Shown here: positions 48,577 to 59,243 of the stretch, in pieces
How the letters are laid out: each line of letters begins with the position of its first letter
Position numbering within the stretch: the first letter of the stretch is position 1
Assembly (NCBI RefSeq): GCF_900475675.1
Contig: NZ_LS483403.1
Location: 868,001 to 932,000, forward strand
Direction: 5' to 3'
DNA length: 64,000 nt
DNA from: Streptococcus lutetiensis
GTDB lineage: Bacteria; Bacillota; Bacilli; Lactobacillales; Streptococcaceae
The notes under the pieces: model-generated
The model's input: only the letters and a program-made list of their open reading frames with translations
The model's database searches: none
What the model was told of the DNA's origin: nothing
Position numbers and translations under genes: made by a program

Positions 48577-49914
48577 TTAATCTTTTAAGGCTTCAAATTT
48601 TGCTCGCATTGTTGGATTTTTTCGGGTTAATTTTTTGACTGAAACGTCGTCAAGTTTATTATTAGCAAGTCGAAGTTGGTTTTCGCTTGTCGTTAAGAAA
48701 CGTTTCACTTCTTCCATACGACGGATTGATTTGTCAATTTCATCAATGGCTTTTTTGAAGTTATTACTTGCTGAATTATAGTTTTTCGCAAAGGCATTTT
48801 TAAAGGTTTCAAGGTCATCTTCAAAATGTGTAATATCGATATTCTGTTCACGAACCAAGGCTAATTCTTGTTTGTACTTAAGAGAATTAAGCGCAGCATT
48901 TCGCAAAATACCAATCAATTGGATGAATAATTGCGGACGAACCACGTACATCTTTTCATATTCATGGCTAACATCGACAATTCCTGTGTTGAAGTAATCA
49001 TTGTCAGCTTCTAACATGGTAACTAGGACCGCATACTCACAATTTTTTTCACGTCGATCTTTATCTAATTCTTTGTAAAAATCTTTGTTTTTGTGTTTAG
49101 TTTTTGTCTCATCGGCTTCGTTTTTCATCTCAAACATGATAGATAGTATTTCAATACCATTTTCATCAGTTTCACGATAAATGAAGTCCCCTTTTGACCC
49201 ACGGCTTGATACTTCGTTATCTTTACCGAAGGTTGCATTGGGAAAAGCATAAGCACGAACTTTATTAAATTCTGTTTCAGCATAGACTTCTAAGCTTTCG
49301 CCGATTGCCTTGGTTGATTGCTGAGCTTTGAAGTTTTTGTAGAATTCAACTTGTTCATTGGCAGCTTTCAATTGAGCTTCGTAATCTCTTTTAACAGATG
49401 CAAGAGATAATTCAGCTTCTTTTTCTTGGAGGGCTAATTTTGACTTAACATCATCACGTTCTTTTTCAACGCTAGCAACTGCTTCTACCAGACTTGTTTT
49501 ATTTTCAAGTGATAAATATTCGAGTTGATTTTTAAGCTCAGCTACTTCTTTATCTTTTTCTGTTAAAGCTTTTGTTAGTTCCAAATCTTTATTTGATTGG
49601 AAATTTTCCAAGCTAGATTTTAACTTGAGAATTTCTTGGTCTTTCTTAGCCAGTTGGCGTTGATTGTCAAGCTCTAAACTTTGTTTTAGCTGCTCTAATT
49701 GCGTAGTTAAATCTGCAATTTCTTTATCTTTAGCACTAGCTTGAACTTGCAAATCATTTTTTGATTTTTCTTCTAAAAGTGCCTTTTCTTTTTCTAAACG
49801 CTCATGAATTTCTTTGTCGAATTCGCTACTTCTGACTTGAGCTAGCAATTGACTGTATTCTGTTTCATTAATGGTAAAGACTGTTCCACAATGGGGACAC
49901 TTAATGTTATTCAT
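48577..49914 (-). CDS. DUF2130 coiled-coil protein
   Basis: 445 residues. The N-terminus has an unpaired zinc-finger-like CPHCGTVF, then a long coiled coil (about 35-205, rich in E, K, L, Q) and the DUF2130 core (about 215-420) with SRGSKGDFIYRE, SIMFEMKNE and the K..DKDRREKNCEYAVLVT segment, which resembles a PD-(D/E)xK-like nuclease pattern. No proven function. ATG after CGAGGAAATT; the -10 TATAAT overlaps the U-run of the preceding gene's terminator. Confidence 0.85.
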   Translation of the reverse strand: MNNIKCPHCGTVFTINETEYSQLLAQVRSSEFDKEIHERLEKEKALLEEKSKNDLQVQASAKDKEIADLTTQLEQLKQSLELDNQRQLAKKDQEILKLKSSLENFQSNKDLELTKALTEKDKEVAELKNQLEYLSLENKTSLVEAVASVEKERDDVKSKLALQEKEAELSLASVKRDYEAQLKAANEQVEFYKNFKAQQSTKAIGESLEVYAETEFNKVRAYAFPNATFGKDNEVSSRGSKGDFIYRETDENGIEILSIMFEMKNEADETKTKHKNKDFYKELDKDRREKNCEYAVLVTMLEADNDYFNTGIVDVSHEYEKMYVVRPQLFIQLIGILRNAALNSLKYKQELALVREQNIDITHFEDDLETFKNAFAKNYNSASNNFKKAIDEIDKSIRRMEEVKRFLTTSENQLRLANNKLDDVSVKKLTRKNPTMRAKFEALKD

Positions 49915-49956
49915 AATTTCCTCGCTTGATTTTATAATTACTCCTATTATAACAAA

Positions 49957-49977
49957 AAGAAGTCTCGAGGACTTCTT
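49957..49977 (-). terminator. terminator of the HsdS-like gene
   Basis: Stem AAGAAGTC/GACTTCTT with five-base loop, then U-run on the minus strand; the next gene's -10 follows at once. Confidence 0.75.
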
Positions 49978-49985
49978 ATATATAT

Positions 49986-50582
49986 CTAGAATAGGTTCTT
50001 TGCAACATCATCACGAATATGTTGCCATTCTTGTTGAGCACGTAATATTTTACGCTTGTAATCTTTCAAACCTTGTTCATATCGTTGAATGAGAAAAGCT
50101 TGTTTGAGTGGTTGAAGTTTTGGTATTTGAATACTAACAATTTTTTTCGTATTCAAATTCATTACATTTTTTCCGGTATTAGTTGTCTCAAGAAGTTCTT
50201 GACCTAACTCAGATTCTAAAAATAATTTGATATAAGTTCCTGAAATATCAGCGATCGGTCTTAAAACAGTAATGTTGGCACAGGCAATGATTACCCTATC
50301 TTGATCATAAAAAACAGCGACTTTCTTAACTGTTCCCTTTGAGGCAATTAAAACATCTCCATCTTCTAAAAGGTAACGTGAGACACTCTCTTGTTCAGCA
50401 TCAATCTTTTTCAAATGGTCGTAATCAATGCCAGTCTCAGTCATATCACTTAAGTTAACAACCGATACATTTCCTGTATCTCCTAATTTTGAAACGGCCT
50501 TTCCTTTAAAATGTTCTGTCACGTCACTTAAAGAAACTTTGGTAATCGGATTTGCTTCATATTTCTCAATCAATTCACTCAT
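49986..50582 (-). CDS. orphan type I restriction specificity (HsdS-like) protein
   Basis: 198 residues, the size of one target-recognition domain plus one helical spacer of HsdS. It has LLEDGDVLIASKGTVKKVAVF, the beta-strand hallmark of the domain, and ITVLRPIAD, then NLNTKKIVSIQIPKLQPLKQ before a C-terminal coiled coil. No hsdM or hsdR is near. It may be a remnant of a duplicated HsdS half, or a protein exploiting the fold for another purpose. ATG with AGGAGAGATAGCT upstream. Confidence 0.82.
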   Translation of the reverse strand: MSELIEKYEANPITKVSLSDVTEHFKGKAVSKLGDTGNVSVVNLSDMTETGIDYDHLKKIDAEQESVSRYLLEDGDVLIASKGTVKKVAVFYDQDRVIIACANITVLRPIADISGTYIKLFLESELGQELLETTNTGKNVMNLNTKKIVSIQIPKLQPLKQAFLIQRYEQGLKDYKRKILRAQQEWQHIRDDVAKNLF

Positions 50583-50693
50583 AGCTATCTCTCCTTACAT
50601 GTTAGTATTATAATACTAATCTGAACATTAAACAAGTTAAAAGGGCAGTATGACTACTGCTCCCCTACTATTTATTCGAAATCTATCAAGAAA

Positions 50694-53327
50694 TCAATCG
50701 ACTGATTTCAACGCTTCTAGCATATCAACTGTCTTAAGAATATGATTAACAAGCCAACCTAACAAGAATAGTATGCCAATAACAACGATAATTGGAATGA
50801 TGTAAATTGATAAGCTAACTTCAGTCCCAAACTTAATTGAATCTGAACCAATCATATTCATAATCAGTTGATGTAAGTATTTTCCACTAATCAATCCTAC
50901 TACAATACCAATTAATGATAAGCTAATGGTTTCACGATAAATGTACATGGTCACTTCATTATCATAAAATCCAAGAACCTTAATCGTTGATAATTCTCGA
51001 ATACGTTCAGCCACATTAATATTAGTCAAATTATAGAGAATAACGACAGCAAGTAAAATAGATATGATGATTAGAAACGTCATTGCACCATTAAGAGATA
51101 CAACGACTGAGTTAACATTCTTAATCAGTGAAGTATTTTGACCGACAGCTGATACACTATCCATGGCTAATAATCTTGTAGACAGATCTTCAATGTTCTT
51201 ACTAGAGTGATTTTTAAGCGTAACAAGGTAAGCATTATCTTTAACCCCTTCATCAAAGAGTTTTTCATAAGCTTTTCGTGACATAAAGAGATAGTGACCA
51301 ACATTCATTTCAGCAATTGCAGAAACTTTAAGAGAATGCTTATTCCCATTTTGATCTTTAAAATCAAATGAATCACCAGCTTTTACATGATATAAGTCAG
51401 CTAATTTTTCTGATAGGACAACACCATCATCTGTTAAGGTCAAGTCTTGTGCTGTTTTAGCATCTTTCAAATGAATAAAGTCACCAAAACTTTTACCTTG
51501 ACTAACCAAAATTGAAATGTCTTGTTTATCAGTCAATCCAGAGATACTTTCTGTAACATGTGATAAATATATGCTTTGGTATTTGGATACTTTTTTAGAA
51601 TCTAAAACAGACATCAAGTCTTTTTGACTACTATCGCCATTGGTTACCACAATCATGTCATATGGCATTAAACGTGAAAATTGATTATCAATAATTTTTC
51701 CTAAAGAAGATTGAATGCCTAGTCCAGCAAATAAAAGGGCAACCGATCCAGCAACGCCAAATATGGTCATCAGCATACGTTGTTTGTATCGAAAAATATT
51801 TCGAGCAGTGACTTTATGTGCAAATGATAAACGACGCCAGATAAAATCAATACGCTCTAAGAAAATTTTTGAACCTTTAACTGGTGGTTTTGGCAACAAA
51901 AGCTGAGAAGGTTTCTCACTAAGCTCTTTTCTAGCAATAATAAAGGCTGGTAAAACCGCACTAACAAGAGCAAATACAATTGCAATCAACGTATACGACC
52001 AATAGAAATAATAAGTCGTACTTCCTAAAGTCGTATCACCTGTAACAATCTCAGCAATGATTCGTGACAAAATGTAATGCCCCGCAAAAATTCCCAAGAT
52101 GGTCCCTGTCATGCTAGCAACAAAACCATAGATAACAAATTTCATAATAACGTCACTATTGCTATAACCAAGAGCTTTTAACACTCCTGAATTAGTGCGT
52201 TCTTCATCAACAAATCGCGTCATTGTTGTGAAAGTCACCAAAGCTGCGACCACATACAACACAATGGGAAAGACATTGCCGATGCTACCAATACTTGAGG
52301 TACTAGAAGCATAAGTCTGATAACCTCCTCCACCAGGGAAACTTGAGCGAGTATACGTTGCATAAGTCGGCTCTTTCATAGCATCAAGATTAACTTTAGC
52401 GTCATCAAGTTGCTTTTCACTCTCAGTAATTTGAGCTTGGGCTTGATTAATGGAGTCTTGTGCTGCTAATTGTTGCTCATTTGGTAATTGAGTGAGCGTA
52501 GCTTTTTGGGCTTCCAGTTGAGATTTAGCTGCATCGACCTTTGCTTGATTAGCATCAATTGAGGTTTGCGTTTCTGATTTTAATTGTACTAGACGTTGAC
52601 TAGGATTATCAGAAAGCAAATCCTCTAGGGCTTTTTCTTTTTTAGCTATTTTTTTCTTATAAGTCTCTGAAAACGGATTTAGATTTTTTAAATCGTTATA
52701 ACGAATTCTAGCAATCGTGTAAAAATCACTGTCAAAGGCTGATTCTGGAACGACGGCATAGTATTTCAATACTCCGTTTCCAGCACTTGATGTCCCAATG
52801 CTAGATTTTGAAAGAATCTCTGAGGAATTGACAAAGCCAACAACTTTGAATGTCGTTTTTTTCAAAATACCTTGTTCGTCAGATTGTGTAAAGCTAATCT
52901 CATCACCAAGGTGGTATTTCTTTTGCATGGTTGATGCTAAGGCAATTTCATCAGAAGTCTTGGGATAGGCACCTGAGACTATCTCATATTTTGAAATGCG
53001 TTTGCTATTTGAAAACACACGAATAGCATCATCGGTATTTTTAATTGTTACGTCTGTTAAATAACCATAGTCAATTGTACTATTTTTAATCCTAGTCAAT
53101 TCTTTTTGGTCATCATCACTAAAACCATAGCTTGCAATGACTGACAGGTCCGTGGTATTGTGCTTTTTCAGATAAATACTTGTTGTTCTTTGCATATCAG
53201 GACCAGTTACTTTCAAGGCGATAAAAGCAAAAGCTCCAAGCATCATCAAAAGCATAATGGATAAAAAACGACCTTTTGAACTTACGATTGATTTTCTGAT
53301 ATCTTTCCAATAAGTCTTTTTTGACAT
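50694..53327 (-). CDS. FtsX-type ABC exporter permease
   Basis: 877 residues from the ATG at 53327, preceded by GAGGTGGCT. One N-terminal membrane helix, a large extracellular region, then a coiled coil (about 235-320) rich in A, K, Q, E, and two FtsX domains (about 350-460 and 720-870) of 3-4 helices each. A MacB/YhgE-like permease paired with the ATPase upstream; it probably exports peptides or lipids, or acts in antimicrobial resistance. Divergent from a TetR regulator. Substrate unknown. Confidence 0.9.
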   Translation of the reverse strand: MSKKTYWKDIRKSIVSSKGRFLSIMLLMMLGAFAFIALKVTGPDMQRTTSIYLKKHNTTDLSVIASYGFSDDDQKELTRIKNSTIDYGYLTDVTIKNTDDAIRVFSNSKRISKYEIVSGAYPKTSDEIALASTMQKKYHLGDEISFTQSDEQGILKKTTFKVVGFVNSSEILSKSSIGTSSAGNGVLKYYAVVPESAFDSDFYTIARIRYNDLKNLNPFSETYKKKIAKKEKALEDLLSDNPSQRLVQLKSETQTSIDANQAKVDAAKSQLEAQKATLTQLPNEQQLAAQDSINQAQAQITESEKQLDDAKVNLDAMKEPTYATYTRSSFPGGGGYQTYASSTSSIGSIGNVFPIVLYVVAALVTFTTMTRFVDEERTNSGVLKALGYSNSDVIMKFVIYGFVASMTGTILGIFAGHYILSRIIAEIVTGDTTLGSTTYYFYWSYTLIAIVFALVSAVLPAFIIARKELSEKPSQLLLPKPPVKGSKIFLERIDFIWRRLSFAHKVTARNIFRYKQRMLMTIFGVAGSVALLFAGLGIQSSLGKIIDNQFSRLMPYDMIVVTNGDSSQKDLMSVLDSKKVSKYQSIYLSHVTESISGLTDKQDISILVSQGKSFGDFIHLKDAKTAQDLTLTDDGVVLSEKLADLYHVKAGDSFDFKDQNGNKHSLKVSAIAEMNVGHYLFMSRKAYEKLFDEGVKDNAYLVTLKNHSSKNIEDLSTRLLAMDSVSAVGQNTSLIKNVNSVVVSLNGAMTFLIIISILLAVVILYNLTNINVAERIRELSTIKVLGFYDNEVTMYIYRETISLSLIGIVVGLISGKYLHQLIMNMIGSDSIKFGTEVSLSIYIIPIIVVIGILFLLGWLVNHILKTVDMLEALKSVD

Positions 53328-53337
53328 AGCCACCACC

Positions 53338-54039
53338 TCAATATTCTAGTGTTTCAATATCTTGAGGATGCTCATTAACTTCGATACTGCTTACCGTAGC
53401 ATCGTGCATGTGAATCACACGATCAGCAATTGGGGCAAGAGCTGAATTATGCGTAACTATAATAACAGTCGACCCCTTATGACGTGACATATCTTGCAAA
53501 ATTTTTAAGACTTGTTTTCCGGTTTGATAATCAAGGGCACCAGTCGGCTCATCGCAAAGCAATAATTTGGGATTTTTGGCTACCGCACGCGCAATTGACA
53601 CCCGTTGTTGTTCTCCACCTGACAATTGAGCTGGAAAGTTATTAAGACGTTTTCCAAGTCCCACATCAATCAAAGTCTGCTCAGCGTCTCTAGCATCTAC
53701 AACGATTTCCGAAGCCAATTCAACATTTTCTTTGGCAGTTAAATTCGGAACTAAATTGTAAAATTGGAAAACAAAACCAACATCATTTCGACGATAGGTT
53801 GTCAACTCCTTTTGACTGTAATTAGCAATATCAACCCCGTCAATCAAAACTTGCCCTTCATCGTTCGTGTCCATACCACCGAGAATATTTAAGACAGTTG
53901 ATTTTCCAGCTCCTGATGCCCCTAAAATAATGACCAATTCTCCTTTTTCAATGGCAAAATTAATATCATTATTAGCAATAATCTCTGTATCACCAGTTTG
54001 ATAACGTTTATAAGAATGCTTCATTTCAATATATGCCAT
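53338..54039 (-). CDS. ABC transporter ATP-binding protein
   Basis: 233 residues from the ATG at 54039 with GAGGTGACT upstream. MacB/LolD-like ATPase: Walker [11 protein letters not shown]-loop FVFQFYNLV, signature [14 protein letters not shown], Walker [14 protein letters not shown]-loop [10 protein letters not shown]. Partner of the FtsX permease, 10 bp downstream. Likely repressed by the divergent TetR protein. Confidence 0.94.
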   Translation of the reverse strand: MAYIEMKHSYKRYQTGDTEIIANNDINFAIEKGELVIILGASGAGKSTVLNILGGMDTNDEGQVLIDGVDIANYSQKELTTYRRNDVGFVFQFYNLVPNLTAKENVELASEIVVDARDAEQTLIDVGLGKRLNNFPAQLSGGEQQRVSIARAVAKNPKLLLCDEPTGALDYQTGKQVLKILQDMSRHKGSTVIIVTHNSALAPIADRVIHMHDATVSSIEVNEHPQDIETLEY

Positions 54040-54069
54040 GCGAGTCACCTCTTTAAAGTCTTATTTGAA

Positions 54070-54124
54070 CAACATGTTGATTTAATTCGAGGTTTATTAT
54101 ATAATTTGCACGAAGATTAAACAA
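54070..54124 (-). promoter_or_regulatory. promoter of the ABC exporter with a 10-bp palindrome
   Basis: Minus strand TTGTTT (54119-54124), 17 bp, TATAAT (54096-54101). A perfect palindrome CAACATGTTG (54070-54079) sits in the leader and may be the TetR operator. Confidence 0.5.
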
Positions 54125-54180
54125 GGACAAAAATAGACATTCTGTTCATTTAAGAAATTAATAAAAGGATTTTACTCATT

Positions 54181-54729
54181 ATGAAAAAACGTCATACTGA
54201 AACTGAAAATTACCTCAAGCAAGCCCTTGCGAAATTGCTGTTGGAGAAGAATTTTGAAGAGGTTACAGTGTCTGATTTGACACGAACCGCGGGAATAAAC
54301 CGCGGAACATTTTACCTGCACTATGTTGATAAATACGATATGGCAGACCAGTTCAAAAATGATACTCTGGATGATTTATTTCATATTTTAAGTGATGAAA
54401 GCATTTATACCGACACACGTGCAGTTCTTTTTAGAACATTAACCTATGTTAAAGAAAATTTTGAATTTATCTATGCCATTTCAAAATCAGCTTATGTTGA
54501 TTTTCCAAAAACAATCAAGGACTTTGTCTATGAATTTCTTCTGACTGTTCCTGAATTCAAGGAGACAATCACTGCCTACTACGATATTCCCTACCAGTAC
54601 GCCTTGGAAGTATATTTGTCAAGCATTGAAAGCATCATTTCGCTCTGGGTAGCCAATGGTGGCAAAGAAAGCACCGAAGAAATCACAGACATTATCCTAA
54701 AAGTCGCCGCACTAGAAAAAATGATTTGA
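54181..54729 (+). CDS. TetR/AcrR-family regulator
   Basis: 182 residues. N-terminal helix-turn-helix VSDLTRTAGINRGTFYLHYVDKYDM, then a ligand-binding helical domain with a TetR_C-type ending. Divergent from the ABC exporter operon, so it most likely represses it and is released by a ligand of that pump. Monocistronic; shares a bidirectional terminator with tpx. ATG preceded by AAAAGGATTTTACTC. Confidence 0.92.
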   Translation: MKKRHTETENYLKQALAKLLLEKNFEEVTVSDLTRTAGINRGTFYLHYVDKYDMADQFKNDTLDDLFHILSDESIYTDTRAVLFRTLTYVKENFEFIYAISKSAYVDFPKTIKDFVYEFLLTVPEFKETITAYYDIPYQYALEVYLSSIESIISLWVANGGKESTEEITDIILKVAALEKMI

Positions 54730-54736
54730 AAACATG

Positions 54737-54769
54737 AAAACTCACTTAGTTATTTAAGTGAGTTTTTGA
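54737..54769. terminator. bidirectional terminator between tetR and tpx
   Basis: AAAACTCACTTA/TAAGTGAGTTTT stem with a six-base loop and flanking A/T runs. Confidence 0.9.
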
Positions 54770-54772
54770 CAT

Positions 54773-55264
54773 TTATAGTGCTTTTACGGCTTCAATGGCG
54801 GCTTGATAGTTTGGTTCGGAATTGACGTTTTCAAGGTATTCAGCGTAAACAAGCTTATTATCCTCATCTAAAACCAGTACAGCACGCGCTAACAGATGCC
54901 ATTCTGCCATCAAAAGACCATAAGTCTTCCCAAATTCATTGTCATAGTAATCAGACAACATAACCGCTTGCTCAAGACCTTCAACACCACACCAGCGTGC
55001 TTGAGCAAATGGCAAGTCTGCTGAAATCGTAATTACCACGGTATCAGACATAGCTGAAAGTTCTTTATTAAACGTACGTGTCTGTGTTGAACAAATCCCT
55101 GTATCAATTGATGGCACAACGCTAATTACTTTTTTCTTTCCAGCAAAATCAGACAAGCTTTTAATACTTAAATCAGATGCTCGCAATGAAAAATCTGGTG
55201 CTGTTTCACCAATTTTTAGTTGTTTACCAATTAAAGTTACGGGATTTCCAAGAAAAGTTGTCAT
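54773..55264 (-). CDS. tpx: thiol peroxidase
   Basis: Atypical 2-Cys peroxiredoxin reducing hydroperoxides with thioredoxin. 163 residues; peroxidatic Cys58 in [16 protein letters not shown] and resolving Cys92 in ARWCGVEG, both present. Monocistronic. ATG preceded by AAATGGAAGGAATAAACG. Adds to nox, gor and spxA for oxygen stress. Confidence 0.97.
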   Translation of the reverse strand: MTTFLGNPVTLIGKQLKIGETAPDFSLRASDLSIKSLSDFAGKKKVISVVPSIDTGICSTQTRTFNKELSAMSDTVVITISADLPFAQARWCGVEGLEQAVMLSDYYDNEFGKTYGLLMAEWHLLARAVLVLDEDNKLVYAEYLENVNSEPNYQAAIEAVKAL

Positions 55265-55379
55265 CGTTTATTCCTTCCATTTATGAGAGTTTTTGTGTTA
55301 TTTGCAATAAAAGAAAGCTTTTTACTCTCCTTTCATTTTACCGAAAAATCTCTTTTTAAACCAAGAATATGCTTGAAAG

Positions 55380-55820
55380 TTAAAGATACTTGCTTGCCTC
55401 TCTAACTGAAAGTGGTGATAAGTGTTCTTTGTTTGTCATGATAAACGGTCTAACCCAAGCAGCGTTAGTTTTTGAAAAATCACGTAATGCTCAAACTATG
55501 GCTATATTAATAAAAAATTCCTTTGAACCAACATTCCTCAGAAGAATCTCTTGGAGTAAATCAACCTTAGTCTGTTCTTTTCTACCAAACTGATGAAGAA
55601 TAGCTAGTCTACGCAGCCAGATATTATCATCAGGTGCCCATGCTTTCATCACCTTATCAACTCTCTCATCTGTTAATCCAATGCGACCAATAACAACGGC
55701 TAGAATTCCAATACTATCCCACCACTGTTTGCTTTTTGCAAAATATTCAAGCTTTTCAATATCATCATAAGTCAGAAATCTTTGCTTGGAAGCTTGACAC
55801 CACACGATTATTTTTCTCAA
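55380..55820 (-). pseudogene. DNA alkylation repair (AlkD-like) gene remnant
   Basis: The minus-strand frame reads LTYDDIEKLEYFAKSKQWWDSI, then WLRRLAILHQFGRKEQTKVDL and GSKEFFINIAIV, the AlkD family pattern. A TGA follows where the family has Trp (IGWALR), and the same frame continues ALRDFSKTNAAWVRPF to a stop at 55380. The first 80-90 residues are missing as well; the frame begins near 55820 next to unrelated MFS sequence. It is a truncated, inactive gene. Confidence 0.85.
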
Positions 55821-55825
55821 AAATT

Positions 55826-56174
55826 AATTAGACTATTGCTAAAAATTAGTGCAGTAATTTTCTTTCTTGTCGGTCTTTCAAATCTTATCCACTTCCCCTA
55901 AATTATCGGTATTTTACTACTAGCATTTGCTAGTTATTTAGTTGGAAAAGTCAATCCTAAAATTAATTCTCAATTATTAAGTAATCTTCCAGCTAATACC
56001 TTGGCACAAACAAATAATTTTCTAACCTTTTTATTTACCTTGTCACTTCCTGTCGGAACAATATTATTTAGTAGTTTGTCTTCGTGGAATATCACATCCA
56101 CTTGGATTACATTTCTAGCTTCAACTGTTGCTGTCTTTAAATTGTCAACTCCTACTGAAACTGTTGCTGATTGA
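55826..56174 (+). pseudogene. 3' remnant of a membrane transporter (MFS-like)
   Basis: Plus-strand frame: KISAVIFFLVGLSNLIHFP-stop, then IIGILLLAFASYLVGKVNPKI and SLPVGTILFSSLSSW, to a TGA at 56172. Hydrophobic helices as in the last third of an MFS carrier, with one in-frame TAA and no 5' part. It abuts the AlkD remnant, so a deletion probably joined the two. Confidence 0.6.
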
Positions 56175-56181
56175 GAATTTT

Positions 56182-56217
56182 AAAAAAAGAAATCCAAGTT
56201 TTCCTTGGATTTCTTTT
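56182..56217 (-). terminator. terminator of pcrA
   Basis: AAAAGAAATCCAAG/CTTGGATTTCTTTT stem with TTTTC loop just after pcrA. Confidence 0.85.
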
Positions 56218-56233
56218 GGTATTACTTCTCTTA

Positions 56234-58546
56234 TTATTTCTTCTCAATTGGTGCAACGCTGGCTAGTAGTTTTTTAAGTCCAACTTCGGGGAAATTGATT
56301 TTTAGTTCTTGAGTTTTTCCTGAGCCCGTAACTGCAAGAACAGTTCCTTCACCCCATTTTCTGTGGTGAGCAATATCTCCGATTTGCCAGTCGACAGCTT
56401 CTTTTGAAGCGCCAGAGGCTTGACCAAAAGGTACTCCTTTGACGGCTTTTGAATATAGCTGCACTCCACGTGATGTCGGTTGAACTTTCGCTTTGCGAGC
56501 TTGAAGAGCTTGTTGGAGACTCATCCCCTTACCAAAACTCATTGATTGGTCGCTGCTATTGCTATAGCAAACACCAAATGAAGAATTAGCAGGTCGAGCC
56601 AATCCTTGGTATTGCAATAACTCATCATCAATTTCACGGATGAAGCGAGATGGACGGTTATAACTTGTTTTACCAAACAAGGTACGTGCATTGGCATTTG
56701 TCACAAAGAGCAATTGCTCAGCACGCGTAATACCAACATATGCCAAACGGCGTTCTTCTTCTAATTCATCTTGATCTTCAGCAGCTCGAGAAAGTGGGAA
56801 GACTCCTTCTTCCATACCAATCAAGAAGACAATTGGAAATTCCAAACCTTTGGCAGCGTGCAAGGTCATCAAAGTCACTTCTGCTGTTTCAACATCACCA
56901 TCATCAGTATCTGCAATCAAAGCCAAATCATTCAAGAAACGACTTAGTTTGTCAATACCAGATTCATCTTCTGGGGCATCGTCTTGATTTTCATCAAAGT
57001 TTTTCGTAACAGTCAAGAATTCTTCGATATTTTCGATACGTGCTTGGCTTTCAAGTGTATTTTGCACACGAAGGGCATCAAGATAACCTGTCTTATCAAG
57101 AACAGTTTCTACCAATTCAGTAACACTGTATTTGTCCAAATCAGCACGAAGATTCATAAGAAGATTAGCCAAATCCCAAACGGCTTGTGCTGCTTTTCCT
57201 TTGACACCTGAAAGCATAATGTTAGCTGATGCATCAAGCAAACTCATGTTTTGAAGATTAGCAAAGTCACGGATTTTCTCAAGCGTACCAGGACCGACAC
57301 CGCGTTTCGGTTCGTTGACAATTCGTTCATAACTAATGTTATCGGCAGTATTTGCAATAACATTCAAGTATGAAATCACGTCACGAATTTCCTTACGGCT
57401 GTAGAATTTTGTTCCACCAACCATAGTATAAGGAATATTTGATTTCAGCAAAGCTTCTTCAATAGTACGTGATTGGGCATTTGTACGGTAAAGTACTGCA
57501 AAATCTTTGAAGTTTTTCCCTTGTTCACGGACAATATTGTCAATCGTTGAAGCAACAAAAACAGCTTCTTCACGTTCGTCACGCCCACGATAGTAAACGA
57601 TTTGTTCCCCATCAGTATTTTGTGTCCAAAGTTTTTTCGGACGACGATTACGGTTGTTATTGATAACGTCATTAGCTGCTTGCAAAATTTTCTTAGTGGA
57701 ACGATAGTTTTCTTCCAACATAACAACCTTGGCTTCGGGATAATCTTTCTCAAAATCAAGGATATTTTGCATATCAGCCCCACGCCAACCATAGATAGAT
57801 TGGTCAGCATCACCGACGACACAGATATTTTTAAAACGAGATGCTAAAAGTTTCACCAACTGATACTGAGCATGGTTAGTATCTTGATACTCATCTACGT
57901 GAATATATTGGTAGCGTTGTTGGTAATAAGCCAAAACATCTGGATTTTGGTCAAACAAACGAAGCGTCAACATGATAAGGTCATCAAAGTCCATAGCTTC
58001 GCTTTGACGAAGTTCAGCTTGATAAGCTTCATAACATTTGGCAACAATTTGTGTGTACATGTCACCAGCTTGGTTCTCATATGCAACCTCATCAAGCAAA
58101 TCATTCTTGGCATTTGAAATGGTTCCAAGGATGGCACGTTCATTCCATTTTTTAGGATCAATGTTGAGGTTCTTTAAAATACGTTTCATGAGCGTGCGTT
58201 GCTCACCTGGGTCCACAATTGTAAAGTTACGGTTGTAGCCAATATGGTCAGCGTCACGACGCAAAATGCGCACACACATGCTGTGGAAGGTAGCAATCAA
58301 CGTATCAGCCGTTGCTGGATTCAAGGCCATGGCACGTTCACGCATTTCACGCGCAGCTTTATTGGTGAAGGTAATCGCTAAAATATTCCACGGATTTACA
58401 AATTTTTCATCAATCAAATAGGCAATGCGGTGTGTTAACACGCGAGTCTTCCCAGAGCCCGCACCTGCCATAATCAAAAGCGGACCTTCTGTCGTTTTAA
58501 CAGCTTCAGCCTGCCTATCATTCATACCATTTAATAAAGGATTCAT
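56234..58546 (-). CDS. pcrA: ATP-dependent DNA helicase PcrA (UvrD/Rep family)
   Basis: 770 residues from the ATG at 58546 ([12 protein letters not shown]); the frame is open to 58585 but the family start is here. 3'-5' helicase for repair and rolling-circle replication. Motif [16 protein letters not shown], Ia [79 protein letters not shown]-terminal [11 protein letters not shown]udor-like domain. Ribosome site poor. Confidence 0.96.
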   Translation of the reverse strand: MNPLLNGMNDRQAEAVKTTEGPLLIMAGAGSGKTRVLTHRIAYLIDEKFVNPWNILAITFTNKAAREMRERAMALNPATADTLIATFHSMCVRILRRDADHIGYNRNFTIVDPGEQRTLMKRILKNLNIDPKKWNERAILGTISNAKNDLLDEVAYENQAGDMYTQIVAKCYEAYQAELRQSEAMDFDDLIMLTLRLFDQNPDVLAYYQQRYQYIHVDEYQDTNHAQYQLVKLLASRFKNICVVGDADQSIYGWRGADMQNILDFEKDYPEAKVVMLEENYRSTKKILQAANDVINNNRNRRPKKLWTQNTDGEQIVYYRGRDEREEAVFVASTIDNIVREQGKNFKDFAVLYRTNAQSRTIEEALLKSNIPYTMVGGTKFYSRKEIRDVISYLNVIANTADNISYERIVNEPKRGVGPGTLEKIRDFANLQNMSLLDASANIMLSGVKGKAAQAVWDLANLLMNLRADLDKYSVTELVETVLDKTGYLDALRVQNTLESQARIENIEEFLTVTKNFDENQDDAPEDESGIDKLSRFLNDLALIADTDDGDVETAEVTLMTLHAAKGLEFPIVFLIGMEEGVFPLSRAAEDQDELEEERRLAYVGITRAEQLLFVTNANARTLFGKTSYNRPSRFIREIDDELLQYQGLARPANSSFGVCYSNSSDQSMSFGKGMSLQQALQARKAKVQPTSRGVQLYSKAVKGVPFGQASGASKEAVDWQIGDIAHHRKWGEGTVLAVTGSGKTQELKINFPEVGLKKLLASVAPIEKK

Positions 58547-58691
58547 TGTATAAAAGACCACGGAGGTTCTGCCATCAGCTCCCATCAGCCAAGAAAACCA
58601 TCCGAGATTTATTCCTCTCTATATTAATTATTTTATTAAAATCAATGCTTTTCTATTGTACCATTTTTTAAAGAAATAATGTTGACTGGTT

Positions 58692-59243
58692 TCACTTTGT
58701 TTGACAAATCTTCAAGAAATACGAATGAATGCTGTCACTCTCATCATCTTCAGGATGAAAAGAAAGTCCGATTTGATTGCGATAACGAGCAGCGATGATT
58801 TTGCCCTGATGTTTTGACAAAATCTCAACTTCATCTTCTACCTCACTGATGCATGGTGCTCTGATAAAAGTCGCTGGTACTTGACCTAAATCCGCAAAAT
58901 CAAACGCCGTCGTAAAGCTTCCTAATTGTCTACCGTAGGCATTGCGCTTAACGGTGACTGGCAAAGTTGCTAAATAACGTTTTTCCTGATTTTTCACATT
59001 TTCAGCTAGTAAAATCAAGCCAGCGCAAGTCGCAAGAACTGGCAAGTCTTGCTGAATCTTTTCTCGCAAGGGTTCTAAAATCCCCAAGTCAGATAATGGT
59101 TTTCCTTGTACCGTTGATTCACCACCTGGAAGCACCAAACCGTCTAGCAGATTTTCCAAATCTTTTAGCTGCCGAATCTCAATTGTCTGTGCACCTAATG
59201 AGACTAACTTTGCTTTGTGCTCTGCAAAATCCCCTTGTAGAGC
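58692..59243 (-). pseudogene. pdxT: PLP synthase glutaminase subunit, start lost
   Basis: Minus strand, frame [17 protein letters not shown] to KICQTK. The glutaminase triad is intact: Cys in VLATCAGLI, and His and Glu in LSFHPEDDES, with LPGGESTVQG. But the first codons (normally MKIGVL) are absent: the frame at 59243 is joined directly to the 3' end of pdxS by a deletion, so no start codon or ribosome site remains. Only a weak internal TTG (59159) is available. Not functional by inference. Confidence 0.85.
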
